Source: Candidatus Bathyarchaeota archaeon (lineage in GTDB: Archaea; Thermoproteota; Bathyarchaeia; Bathyarchaeales; Bathycorpusculaceae). From it: a stretch of DNA of 64,000 nucleotides. Under the pieces are notes generated by a model. That model saw nothing but the letters and a program-made list of their open reading frames with translations. It searched no databases and was not told where the DNA came from. Shown here piece by piece: positions 20,201 to 28,653 of this stretch. The position numbers and the translations under genes were made by a program. The stretch covers positions 76,555 to 140,554 of the forward strand of contig PLTA01000060.1 of assembly GCA_003164295.1 (NCBI GenBank), given 5' to 3'. Every line of letters starts with the position of its first letter. Position 1 is the first letter of the stretch.

Positions 20201-20633
20201 AACGACAACTATCGGGCAACCACAAACAGAAAATGGAACAATTAATGGCGACCCCGTTGTAGCCAACGGCACACAGACACTTAGCAACTCGTCAGGCGTA
20301 TCGGCACATCATTGGAGCCAATTCACTGATGGCACTAAAGGAGCAGGAATAATGTTCACCGACCAAGCCAACAACATGCTCTATACCTTTGACACTATGC
20401 CTCCCGCAACAGCCCGAGGCGCACTAAAAGCAGACTCGACGGCACAAACCATTTCATTGCTACCAGTAACCCTTAGCCCTGTGTCATTTGAAAATGCCTT
20501 AGATGTAACTTGGTATGGGGCAGTTGCGACCTTTGACTCTGCCAACGTACCAATCTATGGTGGATATGCTCAACCTGGTTTATGGATACTTGCGGAGTTG
20601 CCGCCAACGATAACTCTAACCGTTGGCAATTAA
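17289..20633 (+). CDS. Giant pilin-like/adhesin surface protein
   Basis: At 1114 aa this is the largest protein of the locus. GTG 17289 is favoured over the frame start at 17265: it follows the previous TAA directly, with GGAGG at 17276-17280 upstream. The N-terminus VNNKGQFSIIAALLVTVILIASVMTTY looks like a pilin helix with a Gly-Gln processing site. About 1080 exported residues follow, dominated by Ser, Thr, Asn and Gly, with many sequons and beta-sandwich-like repeats. There is no C-terminal anchor. It could be a tip adhesin incorporated through its pilin helix. The gene ends the operon, followed by a T-run (20637-20645) that suits termination. Confidence 0.75.
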   Translation: MNNKGQFSIIAALLVTVILIASVMTTYSAIRYDPVQAQPQILSAIDETNLALKQILGFTVGYYGSVIQVTGNSSYAQSLATSYLNSGLVNLADIQPEWGISFNVTYLSLGTNWFSNASYSQGALNITYDLTGLGISGIAYSASCRLDAQISPSSSNNQICLTVIQDENEPVVGLGMSNFKFYLYQYSNSTWGMVNPPDEPLSCSNGTYIIDVPSGINPQSVAIQVQDTRGITVAASSFDHYTASLTFNSSTVNGGDYVNQYNSSVDSIPDIGTHGNFTAQQQGPDASYDTITDAASGMVPQPSYPTYWNPMGATTCVSGDTSKLALEDGIFMTLGSYGSTPSGMTLYAHQEVSPLGSSYYYLKLASAEQSGTTLQASAGSKGRQLIGKFDYPLTGITSIPASSGNILYRVKRDANVVGYCDADIVIRQSSGSLRTTLASTTAASGNIGASWSTLSGSYSTSAYTVVSQTDYLEIDCYAEVTTNHNNQNMYLNVDNSSLAQNLQTSITNIGLPSLYTVQGVLTGSSSVSTLNDIVWAIASSTSVNGVTSTCQLFNWGTGLYANSGNGSMSATIGTSESLNTLTLSTNPSSYINSSGYWKLMVTATLSTNMPFNFNLDLVKFSPDIPNYTLDLEEQWTNVNTTYLNLHPVLCIDTGASAPAGLAVDAWYGGAWQPVLNSLGSGWNNISISAYLTSPNFTLRFRAGNTVVQNGWKIYSALLRPESDQELFLALQNPSATVAVELLQNGTMRWLGQNLQLTSQTIPVPPVPVKAIHINETIDGVNQQVPFQIEDWASSYTVALGLTSNNTVFGNRQMVVFLVNTHTSDFTLWWNGSDSAQQTPLAYTSTYFANDNPNSNSMISNGNLNLQFSGSFTVTSTVVGTNTSSTSNFMRINNQLSSYGSGIAYVVYKGVVRDIVQQEAEWSNGVSNCPNLYANMVLTLPANATYFTYQLSLMFMNSTQTRTITDLCPISLTTTIGQPQTENGTINGDPVVANGTQTLSNSSGVSAHHWSQFTDGTKGAGIMFTDQANNMLYTFDTMPPATARGALKADSTAQTISLLPVTLSPVSFENALDVTWYGAVATFDSANVPIYGGYAQPGLWILAELPPTITLTVGN

Positions 20634-20743
20634 CAATTTTTTTTTGAAATTGATTTTTAATATAGATTTAACATTCATCTACGATAAATAGGATACAAAT
20701 TGTTTTAGTGTTGAAAGCCAACCGAAACAGCATAAGGGATTGA

Positions 20744-21565
20744 ATGTTTAACTCTGAAATAATCTTCGTTGCTGCAAGAGTAGCAGTTACAGCCGCTGTC
20801 CTGATTTATGCGTCGTGGAGCGACTTTAAAACTCGTGAAGTAAGCAACCGGGTATGGGTAATCTATGCACCTATCGCGCTATCTCTTTCTCTTGCAGAAT
20901 TTCTGCTATACAACCCATCAAAATTGCCTCTGTTTGGAGTAAGTGCGGGCTTTACCATTGGGCTTGCGTTTCTATTGTTTTATTCAGGCGGATTTGGTGG
21001 CGCCGACTCAAAAGCCCTTATGTGCATTGCCGTTGCATTGCCATTCGCGCCAGAAATCCTATCCACACCTATAATCTCAGCTGGATTATCACCTATTTCA
21101 CAAGTCATATTTCCCTTAACAATCTTTAGCAACGGCGTCTTGTTTGCCGCTGCGAGCGCAGTATACATGGTCGGACGCAATTTTGTTTGGCACCGAAGAA
21201 ATGGCAAAAAAATGTTCACGGGAACACTTGCGCAGGAATCAATCGGCAAAAAAATATTAGTTTTGGTAACAGGCTACAAAGTCAATATTGAAAAGGTTAA
21301 GGCGAAATGGCATATTTTTCCCATGGAAGACGTGGAAGATAGCGAAGATAGTGGTTTCAAAAGGAAGCTTGTGGTCGTTCCACATGATGAAGGGCGAGAT
21401 AAAATTGTTGAACGTTTATCTAATGCTGTTGAAAAGGAAAAAATTGACAGCTATGTGTGGGCTACTCCTGGGTTACCCCTTTTGATTTTCATAACTTTGG
21501 GTTTTATTGTTGCTTTAGTATTTGGGGATATAGTATGGTTGCTGGTTAGATTTGTTGTCGCCTGA
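20744..21565 (+). CDS. Prepilin peptidase, A24 family
   Basis: This 273-aa integral membrane aspartic protease cuts the basic leader off pilin precursors. The two catalytic aspartates are visible in WSDFKTREV (first helix loop) and GFGGADSKAL (the GxGD motif, here GGAD). About six transmembrane helices surround a cytoplasmic region at residues 165-245 (KVNIEKVKAKWHIFP to SYVWATPGLP), as in archaeal PibD/FlaK-like enzymes with an extra domain. It is separated by 110 bases from the pilus operon and may have its own promoter. Its natural substrates are the proteins encoded just upstream. Confidence 0.92.
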   Translation: MFNSEIIFVAARVAVTAAVLIYASWSDFKTREVSNRVWVIYAPIALSLSLAEFLLYNPSKLPLFGVSAGFTIGLAFLLFYSGGFGGADSKALMCIAVALPFAPEILSTPIISAGLSPISQVIFPLTIFSNGVLFAAASAVYMVGRNFVWHRRNGKKMFTGTLAQESIGKKILVLVTGYKVNIEKVKAKWHIFPMEDVEDSEDSGFKRKLVVVPHDEGRDKIVERLSNAVEKEKIDSYVWATPGLPLLIFITLGFIVALVFGDIVWLLVRFVVA

Positions 21566-21584
21566 AAAAGTGGAGAATTACTAA

Positions 21585-21800
21585 TTAAAGTATATCCTTG
21601 CTGCGTTTTGAATAAGAGAGTGATGCGGTAACCATGAGAAGTGAGCCAAAACCTACGAATGCCAAAGCATATGCTCGGTACGGGTAAGAAGCCATGCCTA
21701 AATAAGTTGTATTTCCACTTTGATACGAAAAGAAGAAAGAGCTAACCAAAAATAATGTAATAGCAAATGCTAATAGACAAACCTCTTTTTTAAAGTTCAT
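21585..21800 (-). CDS. Small two-helix membrane protein
   Basis: This 71-aa protein has two hydrophobic segments (VCLLAFAITLFLVSSFFF and ALAFVGFGSLLMVTASL) joined by a short polar loop, and a basic C-terminus SKRSKDIL. It is convergent to the prepilin peptidase. The start ATG at 21800 has an AGGGAGAA-type Shine-Dalgarno site a few bases upstream, which supports translation. No family was recognised; small membrane proteins of this shape are common in archaea. Confidence 0.55.
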   Translation of the reverse strand: MNFKKEVCLLAFAITLFLVSSFFFSYQSGNTTYLGMASYPYRAYALAFVGFGSLLMVTASLSYSKRSKDIL

Positions 21801-21892
21801 TCTCCCTACCCCATCCCTCGATATTTATTGTTCCATCTTAAATCAAAAGGTTATTTTAGCTTTGTGGAAATAAATCTCTATAGGTCCTGCTG

Positions 21893-22978
21893 TTGAGCGT
21901 TACAGAATGCAAAAAAGAACTCAGAAATTTTTTGATTCGTAGTCCTAAAGATTGTAAAGTCGTTGTTTTGCCTGATTTTTTCCTTGACAGATTCGTAAAT
22001 TTGAATTGGAACGTTTGGGAGTTTTCAGATTTAATTTCAGATGTAGCTAAACGCAAGGGTGGGAGCATCGACGGTGTTCCTCAAACTGATCTTAGGGGAG
22101 GGAACGCGATTAACGTAGCGTCAGCCCTAGCCAATTTAGGTGCCAATGTAACGCCGATTATCTGTACAAACCAATATGGTTTGGAACAAATTAGATTCTA
22201 TTTCAAAGAAGCTCCAATTGATACATCACACATTAAGATCTGTGAAAAAGCGTCAATAACTACTGCATTAGAGTTCAAAAACCGAGACGGAAAAAGCAAT
22301 GTTATGATTCGAGATTTGGGTTCCTTAGCTGATTTTGGACCAAACCAACTTGACGAAACAGATTATTCATTGATTGAATCTGCTGATTATACGTGCCTGT
22401 TTAATTGGGCAGGTACCTTAAAATTTGGAACACAGCTAGCGCAAACAATTTTTGGCAGAGCTAAGGTGAAGAGCAAAGCTAAAACTTACTACGACACGGC
22501 AGATCCTACACCTAACATGAGCAAAATTGTTGAGTTGATGGAATCTGTTCTAAAAGCTAATCTTGTTGACATTTTAAGTCTAAACGAGAATGAAGCTATC
22601 GTTTATGCAAGCTTACTTGATAAGAACATAAATGATAAGAAAGAAAGCATGGAGTTCGCGGATTTGGCAATGGATGCTGCACGCGTTTTAGCTAAGCACT
22701 TGACTAATGTGAGAATTGACTTGCACACTACTCTATTTTCTGCCAGTTTAAAAGGCAAAAGTGAGGTCATGGTGCCTTCGTTTAAGGTTAATGTTTTGCG
22801 GGCTACTGGCGCTGGTGATGCTTGGACTGCAGGAAACATCTTAGGCGACAGGAACTGCTTGTCTGATGAGTGTCGTTTGATGTTGGCAAACGCTGTTTCC
22901 GCTTGCTACCTCTCTGATCCTTATGGTAAACATCCTAGTTGGGCGAAACTTTCAAAGTTTTTTAATGATATTATTTAG
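21893..22978 (+). CDS. PfkB-family sugar kinase
   Basis: This 361-aa cytosolic kinase of the ribokinase/PfkB fold phosphorylates a sugar or nucleoside hydroxyl. The substrate-side motif GGNAINVASALANLGANV is near residues 70-87. The C-terminal anion-hole motif RATGAGDAWTAGN carries the catalytic Asp in GAGD. Between them, an IESADYTCLFNW block matches other archaeal members. The substrate cannot be told from sequence. A TTG start at 21893 is used here, with no strong Shine-Dalgarno site visible. The gene is followed by the long repeat-bearing non-coding region. Confidence 0.88.
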   Translation: MSVTECKKELRNFLIRSPKDCKVVVLPDFFLDRFVNLNWNVWEFSDLISDVAKRKGGSIDGVPQTDLRGGNAINVASALANLGANVTPIICTNQYGLEQIRFYFKEAPIDTSHIKICEKASITTALEFKNRDGKSNVMIRDLGSLADFGPNQLDETDYSLIESADYTCLFNWAGTLKFGTQLAQTIFGRAKVKSKAKTYYDTADPTPNMSKIVELMESVLKANLVDILSLNENEAIVYASLLDKNINDKKESMEFADLAMDAARVLAKHLTNVRIDLHTTLFSASLKGKSEVMVPSFKVNVLRATGAGDAWTAGNILGDRNCLSDECRLMLANAVSACYLSDPYGKHPSWAKLSKFFNDII

Positions 22979-23713
22979 CTTTGTTAGGCGCTATGCTATT
23001 TTTAAGTGGGTTATTTTCATGTTGTTTTTTTGATTTAGAGCTTAAATCGGTTGTAGGTTGCGTCTTAACCTGCAAGGAACTGCAAGCATTTGCAAGGAAA
23101 CGCAAGGATCTGCAAGAAAACGCAAAAAAGCTGTTCCAAAACGGCTCAGTGTGTTGTTTTTTTTTGTTCTTTGTGTTTTGGGTCGCTTTTTCAATTTATG
23201 GTTTGAATTGGTTGCAGGTTGATACTTTTTTGACTTTATTTGACCAGAATTGACTTTATTAGACTTAATTTGTCTTTTAGCGTTTAACATGTAACTCAAA
23301 AGATTAAGTTCAAAGGCACATATTTTTATCGCAAATTGTGCTCAGTTTTTATCAAGTTGCTTTCTTGGTTTAGGCTTTGAATTGTTTGAAGGCTGCGTCT
23401 TTATTCGTCACTACGCGTCATAAAAAGTCACTAAGCGTCAAAACCAAAAACCAGATATCTAACCAAAAAAATCCATTCAAAATGCATCTCAACAAAGAAA
23501 CAAATGTAAATTTTATTCACTATATTTTGGGGCGGATTAGTTTTAGGCGGCTGCAAAGAAACCACGAAATAATAAGAAAACACACAAAAAATGCGCCTAC
23601 AAACGTAGGAACAAAATCAATCGACATTGCATCTATATGCAATTAGCTACTAAATATTTTAAGCACCTACCTTTATCATGAAGTAAAAGATTACCTTTCA
23701 AAGAGGAATAGAG
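22979..23713. repeat. Three leader-plus-10-bp-repeat modules
   Basis: This 735-base gap holds three related modules. A ~25-nt leader recurs at 23042-23066, 23203-23227 and 23377-23401 (19-20 identical of 25 in each pair). Each copy is followed within a few bases by a run of 10-bp units, and the unit differs each time. At 23071-23130 there are six units of the type TGCAAGGAAC. At 23231-23280 there are five of the type TGACTTTATT. At 23401-23440 there are four ending in GTCA (for example CTACGCGTCA). No open frame here looks coding. A weaker fourth leader-like stretch is near 23546. Function is unknown. Confidence 0.8.
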
Positions 23714-25081
23714 ATGGCTAAATTATTTGGAAGCTCAGGCGTAAGAGGATTAGCAAACGTTGACTTAACACCAGAATTAGCGTGTAAGGTTGGTTTAGCG
23801 GTGGCTGCGCATGCAAAAGCCAAATTGGCGCTTGTAGCCAAAGACACACGAGTTTCAGGTTCAATGCTTGAGGATGCATTGGTTTCCTCTTTGCTGTCAA
23901 GTGGAACGGATGTATTCTTGGCAGGTATGATTCCTACGCCCACTTTAGCGTATGCCACCAAATCCTTAGGCGCAGACGTCGGTTTCATGTTGACTGCTTC
24001 ACATAACCCCCCACAATATAACGGGATAAAAGTTTTCAGAAGTGACAGCTTATCCTACACTGACGAAGACCAAGATGCTGTAGAAAAAAACGTGGTACAA
24101 GGAACTTTTAGATTGGCAGATTGGCGCAGCCTAGGCAAAACCACTCAAATGGATGCATCTCAAGTTTACTTGGAAATGGCAGTTAAAGCGGCGACCGGTC
24201 TATGCAAGCCATGGCGAGTTGTGGTTGACCCCGGATGCGGCGCAACCTTCAACATAGCCCCAGAACTGCTAAAAGCCGTAGGCTGCAAAGTAACCTCTCT
24301 TAACGCGCAACCTGACGGGTTTTTCCCAGCTCGAAAATCTGAGCCGACCGCTGAATCACTTCAAGATTTGGCAAATGTTGTTAAAGCGCTCAGAGCAGAC
24401 GTGGGCATTGCCTTTGATGGTGATGGTGACCGTATAGCTTTTGTGGATGAAAAAGGCGTTTTTGTTAATTTTGACCGTTCATTAGCCGCTTATTCTGCTT
24501 ATGCACTTCAAGGTAACAAAGGTGGAACAGTAGTAACTAATGTAGAAGCCTCAATGTGTGTTGAAACGATGGTGCATGCTCAAGGCGGCAAAGTTATACG
24601 TACCAGAGTAGGAGACATTTACGTTTCAGAAGCCCTCAAGCAATCAGGCGCCATTTTCGGAGGGGAGCCATGTGGCGCTTGGGTACATCCAAAGCATCAT
24701 TATTGCCCAGACGGACCTCTTTCTGCGGTATTGATGCTTAAGGCATTGGAAGAGGAAAACAAAACTCTAAGCCAATTCATCTCCGCTGTTCCAGAGTACG
24801 TAACAAAACGCGAAAACATTGTTTGCAAAAATGAACAAAAATATAAAATCGTGGAAAAAATTGGTGACGCCCTAAAAATTGCTTTTCCAGGTTATCTTGA
24901 TTTCTCAACAGTTGATGGCGTCCGACTTGCATTAAAAGATGGTTGGTTGCTAGTTAGAGCATCTGGAACTGAACCCCTAATTCGCTTGACTGCTGAAGGG
25001 GAATCTTTAGCTGTGGCAAATAATATAACCCTAAAGACTACAAAATTAATAAAGAACCAGATTGAGGCTGAAATAAAATGA
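23714..25081 (+). CDS. Phosphoglucosamine/phosphomanno-mutase
   Basis: This 455-aa member of the alpha-D-phosphohexomutase family moves phosphate between C6 and C1 of a hexose or hexosamine. The phosphoserine loop TASHNPPQYNG lies near residues 94-104, the metal loop is DGDGDR near 235, the sugar-binding loop is GGEPCGAW, and the phosphate-binding loop is ASGTEPLIRLT at the C-terminus. All four functional loops are intact. Its stop overlaps the ATG of a nucleotidyltransferase/acetyltransferase gene (ATGA), so both act in making a UDP- or other NDP-sugar, probably UDP-GlcNAc for glycans. Confidence 0.93.
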   Translation: MAKLFGSSGVRGLANVDLTPELACKVGLAVAAHAKAKLALVAKDTRVSGSMLEDALVSSLLSSGTDVFLAGMIPTPTLAYATKSLGADVGFMLTASHNPPQYNGIKVFRSDSLSYTDEDQDAVEKNVVQGTFRLADWRSLGKTTQMDASQVYLEMAVKAATGLCKPWRVVVDPGCGATFNIAPELLKAVGCKVTSLNAQPDGFFPARKSEPTAESLQDLANVVKALRADVGIAFDGDGDRIAFVDEKGVFVNFDRSLAAYSAYALQGNKGGTVVTNVEASMCVETMVHAQGGKVIRTRVGDIYVSEALKQSGAIFGGEPCGAWVHPKHHYCPDGPLSAVLMLKALEEENKTLSQFISAVPEYVTKRENIVCKNEQKYKIVEKIGDALKIAFPGYLDFSTVDGVRLALKDGWLLVRASGTEPLIRLTAEGESLAVANNITLKTTKLIKNQIEAEIK

Positions 25082-26358
25082 AAGCAGTTTTACTCGCAGC
25101 AGGCGAAGGCATAAGATTGTTGCCAATAACAGCAACACGCCCAAAACATTTGATTAAAGTTGGCGGAAAACCAATTTTGCAGTTTTGTTTAGAAGCAGTA
25201 AAGAACGCTGGGATAACTGAAGTTATTATTGTTACTCACTATATGGGCGATGCAATTCGAGAGTATTTTGGTGACGGCAAAAAATTTGGTTTGCAAATTA
25301 GTTATGCTGTACAAGAAAAGGTTCTTGGAACTGGAAACGCGACTGGAGTAGCTGAACCTTTCGTAGATGAAGATTTTGTTCTTATCTACGGCGATTTATT
25401 GTTCGGTGAGGACACTGTAAAGAATGTTTTGCAGGTCTACAAGCAGGGAAAAACCTCTGCCGTAGTAGGCGTTGTGACTGTTGATAAACCTGAAAACTAT
25501 GGCATAATAGAGTTCGACGAACAAAAAAAGTTTAAGCGTATAGTGGAGAAGCCTGCTAACGGAAAAGCGCCGTCAAACTTAGCTAACGCGGGAGTTTATG
25601 TTTTTTCCAAAGAGATATTTGGTAAGATAAAACAAACCAAAAAATCAATCCGAGGTGAAGAAGAACTTACTGATGCAGTAACGATGCTTGCCGCTGAAGG
25701 CAAAACAGTTTTGACTGCCGAACTCTCAAAGGATGATTGGTTTGATGTAGGCAGACCTTGGGATTTGCTTGATGCTAACAATTGGGCTCTCAAACGTATG
25801 GACCTTCAAGTTTTAGGAACAATTGAGCAGGGTGCCCACCTTATTGGCCCAGTCGCTGTTGCTGAATCCGCCCGCATCCGCTCTGGAGCATACATTGAAG
25901 GACCCTGCTTCATCGATGAAGAATGTGACGTTGGCCCAAACTGCTTCATTCGACCTGGAACAAGCTTAGGCAAAAAAGTTCGGGTAGGCAACGCATGCGA
26001 AATCAAAAACAGCATAATAATGGATAGCACACATGTTGGACATCTATCATATGTTGGAGATAGCATTCTTGGCGAACACTGCAATCTAGGCGCAGGTACC
26101 GTAATGGCTAATTATCGCTTCGACGCGGGTTCAATCAAAATGATGGTAAAAGACCAAGTGATTAACACAGGTAGACGAAAACTCGGCGCAGTGTTAGGCG
26201 ATAACGTGAAAACAGGTATAAAGTCGCTACTTATGCCAGGTGTGAAAGTTGGTGTCAACAGTTGGGTAGGGCCAAACTTTATGGTTGAACGAGACCTGCC
26301 CGCTGACAGCATGGCTTTTCTTAAGCAGAACTGCGACATAAGCAAAAAGACTACTTAA
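25078..26358 (+). CDS. GlmU-like sugar-1-P nucleotidyltransferase/acetyltransferase
   Basis: This 426-aa bifunctional enzyme has two parts. The N-terminal pyrophosphorylase domain has LAAGEGIRLLPITATRPKHLIKVGGKPI (residues 6-33) and LIYGDLLFGED. The C-terminal half is a left-handed beta-helix of hexapeptide repeats (from about residue 245: GAHLIGPVAVAESARIRSGAYIEGP onward). The layout matches archaeal GlmU-type proteins that acetylate glucosamine-1-phosphate and then add UMP, although some relatives use dTTP. It is co-translated with the mutase through a four-base overlap. A role in N-glycan or surface polysaccharide precursors is likely. Confidence 0.9.
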   Translation: MKAVLLAAGEGIRLLPITATRPKHLIKVGGKPILQFCLEAVKNAGITEVIIVTHYMGDAIREYFGDGKKFGLQISYAVQEKVLGTGNATGVAEPFVDEDFVLIYGDLLFGEDTVKNVLQVYKQGKTSAVVGVVTVDKPENYGIIEFDEQKKFKRIVEKPANGKAPSNLANAGVYVFSKEIFGKIKQTKKSIRGEEELTDAVTMLAAEGKTVLTAELSKDDWFDVGRPWDLLDANNWALKRMDLQVLGTIEQGAHLIGPVAVAESARIRSGAYIEGPCFIDEECDVGPNCFIRPGTSLGKKVRVGNACEIKNSIIMDSTHVGHLSYVGDSILGEHCNLGAGTVMANYRFDAGSIKMMVKDQVINTGRRKLGAVLGDNVKTGIKSLLMPGVKVGVNSWVGPNFMVERDLPADSMAFLKQNCDISKKTT

Positions 26359-26538
26359 TTTTCTTTCATTAATGCAATAGGCGACTAAAAGTTTCATTCA
26401 ACTTAGAGGATAGTTGGCTATTTAATAAAAATGCCAATAACCGTAAAAAAGCAAATTTGTGAGTGAAAAGTTAATTACTCTAATAAACGATTAACTATTT
26501 GCGGATACATCCGTAACTAATTTCTTCGGACTGGTTTT

Positions 26539-27982
26539 TTGCAGTACAATTGGACAGCATTAACCGTAACAACAATCGGAATTTTAATGGTTGGCTTGGA
26601 CACTCGAATAGTAATAATTGGGTTGCCACAAGTCTCTGCACAATTAGGTGCAAACATCGAACAGGCAATTTGGATAACCCAAGCTTACGTTTTAACCCAC
26701 ACCCTAACACTATCAATTATTGGGGCGTTTTGGGCGATATTTTTGGTAGAGTAAAAATCTACACTTACGTTTTTGCATTGTTCACGATTGGTTCAGCTCT
26801 AACTATTCTTGGACAAAATCCGACATAGGTCATTATTTTCCGAGGAATACAAAGCGTAGGCGCAGCGTGGGTATTCACTAACAGTATAGCTATAGCGACA
26901 GATGCAGCTCCAAAAAACCAGCCGGGGTTATTTTTAGGCATAAATCAAATAGCTTTTCGAGCGGAGCACTTTTAGGTTTAACATTAAGTGGGTTAATCCT
27001 TTCGTTTTTTGATTGGCGAGCGCTATTCTACATAAATATTCCAATTGGAATTTTTGGAACTTTCTGGTCTCGACGACAGCTTAAGGAAACTGCACTTTTA
27101 GATAAGGACAGGCACATCGATTGGGTGGGCTTTGCTTTGTTTACTGCTTTTCTGTTTTGTCTGATGGTTGGATTAACCTATGGGGCATATGGCACAAGCG
27201 GATTAACAACATCTTATGCTCTAGTAGCAAGTACCGCAGTTTTGATTGTTGTTTTTCTGCTATACGAAAGACGTATTGATTGTCCTCTGAGTTACCTTCG
27301 AGTTTTCAGAATCAGGGAAGTTTCAGGAGGTTTATTCGCGTTATTGCTTAACATTATCACGTGGACTGGCGTTATATTACTTTTAAGCCTTCAATTCCAA
27401 TTAGTGGACAACCTAAGCCCTTTGCAGGCAGGTCTTAGAATTCTGCCTTTTGAAATTGCATTTTTGGCAGTCGGACCTTTAAGCGGTAAATTAGCTGATA
27501 AATTTGGTCAATCACAATTTACAATAACGGGTTTAGTTCTAAGCAGCGTTGCCCTTTTTCTTTTCTCAGCAACTAACGCAACTACGCCTTACTTTACACT
27601 CAGCATTTACATGATCTTGTTGGGCGGAGGCACAGGGCTCTTTGTGTCTCCAAACTTAAGAGCAATAATGAGTTCGGTCCCTCCTGAAAGACACGGGATC
27701 GGTTCAGCGCTATTTACATTGTTTTTAAACATTGGCTTAACTATAAGCTTAAACCTCGCAGTACTTGTCATGTCCTTCACTGCACCCTATAATCTTATAA
27801 CCCAAATTTTAACTGCCGTTAGCCCACAAGCTATCCCTGCAGGAGGAATAGCGTTATTTTTGGACAGTTTAAAAAACACTTACTTTGCATTTGCAATCGT
27901 TAACACTTTAGCAATTATACCTACCGTAATTGGAGGCAGAATCAGAAAAGCTGAAGAAGGACCTCCGTTATCGGAAGGTTAA
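26539..27982 (+). pseudogene. MFS drug-type transporter, broken
   Basis: Read across three frames, this region encodes a DHA2-type (14-helix EmrB/QacA-like) transporter. Frame 1 starts at TTG 26539 (QYNWTALTVTTIGILMVGLDTRIV). Near 26735 the protein continues in another frame with GDIFGRVKIYTYVF, which is motif A of the family. A TAG at 26826-26828 then interrupts, the same frame resumes with VIIFRGIQSVGAAWVFTN, and a further shift near 26950 leads to GALLGLTLSGLILSFFDWRALFYINIP. The remaining 285-aa open frame (27125-27982) covers helices 6-14. Three separate lesions make a sequencing artefact unlikely. Confidence 0.9.
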
Positions 27983-28067
27983 AATTTTTAGTATATTTAC
28001 GCAAAAATTGAAATGTATAGCTAGCTCTACTAAACCAGAACTGTGTGCGGCTGTATTTGTTTAGTTT

Positions 28068-28340
28068 TTACGCTTCTTTTATTTGCATTAAATCGTAATA
28101 GTTTCTTTCTATAGCTTTGTTACTTATTATACGAGAATAACAGTCGGAGCAGTATAGTTTTTCCTCAATTTCATAAAGCATAGTTGATATAATTCCGATA
28201 GGTTGATGGCAACCCGAGCAAAATCTAACCTTTTTATTTTCACGGATTTCTTGAGCTGGTTCTCTTTGTTTTCGAAAAAAGTTTTCTTCATTTATCAAAA
28301 ACTTACATCCCCTAACCCATTTTGGTCTCACTTGAGACAT
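28068..28340 (-). CDS. Small zinc-ribbon-like protein
   Basis: This 90-aa basic protein has two CxxC pairs, CSGC and CSDC, separated by about 19 residues, as in single zinc ribbons or LIM-like knuckles (FCSGCHQPIG ... KLYCSDCYSRII). No other domain is visible. The ATG at 28340 is close to a plausible upstream A+T-rich promoter, but no clear Shine-Dalgarno site is seen. It may bind nucleic acid or another protein. The gene is isolated and its function is unknown. Confidence 0.6.
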   Translation of the reverse strand: MSQVRPKWVRGCKFLINEENFFRKQREPAQEIRENKKVRFCSGCHQPIGIISTMLYEIEEKLYCSDCYSRIISNKAIERNYYDLMQIKEA

Positions 28341-28615
28341 AATAATGTACTAAATGATTTGTTAAAAAGCTTTTTGCATTTCCACCCCTTAAACTGCGTT
28401 TTTCATTTAATAGATAAATTTTCTACTTAGTTTTTTTTAATGCGCAATTAAAAAACAGTTTTTTACTGTTGTGGTTGATAATTCTTATGTACGGAATGTA
28501 AATAAGCTGATTTGTTCAGAGTTAAGTTCTGAAATAGCTAAACTAGTTGTGAAAGTTTGAGCAAGAAGACAATTTATTTTCAGCATAGCTTTCTCTTTTT
28601 TGCAATCTTGGTTGT

Positions 28616-28653
28616 CTTAGTTTTTGCAGTGGTTCTTAGTTTTTGCAGTGGTT
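28616..28653. repeat. Perfect 19-bp tandem duplication
   Basis: The sequence CTTAGTTTTTGCAGTGGTT occurs twice back to back, at 28616-28634 and 28635-28653. Nineteen is not a multiple of three, so the duplication shifts the reading frame inside the 5' end of the membrane-protein gene. Removing one copy joins an upstream TTG-started frame (28557) to the main frame. Confidence 0.95.

Noticed and set aside
23071..23440. CRISPR array
   Set aside because: Units are 10 bp, contiguous and without unique spacers; no cas gene is near.
22981..23646. Short frames in the repeat region (90, 85 and 89 codons)
   Set aside because: They read through the 10-bp repeats on both strands and have no family signal, so they are by-products of the repeats.
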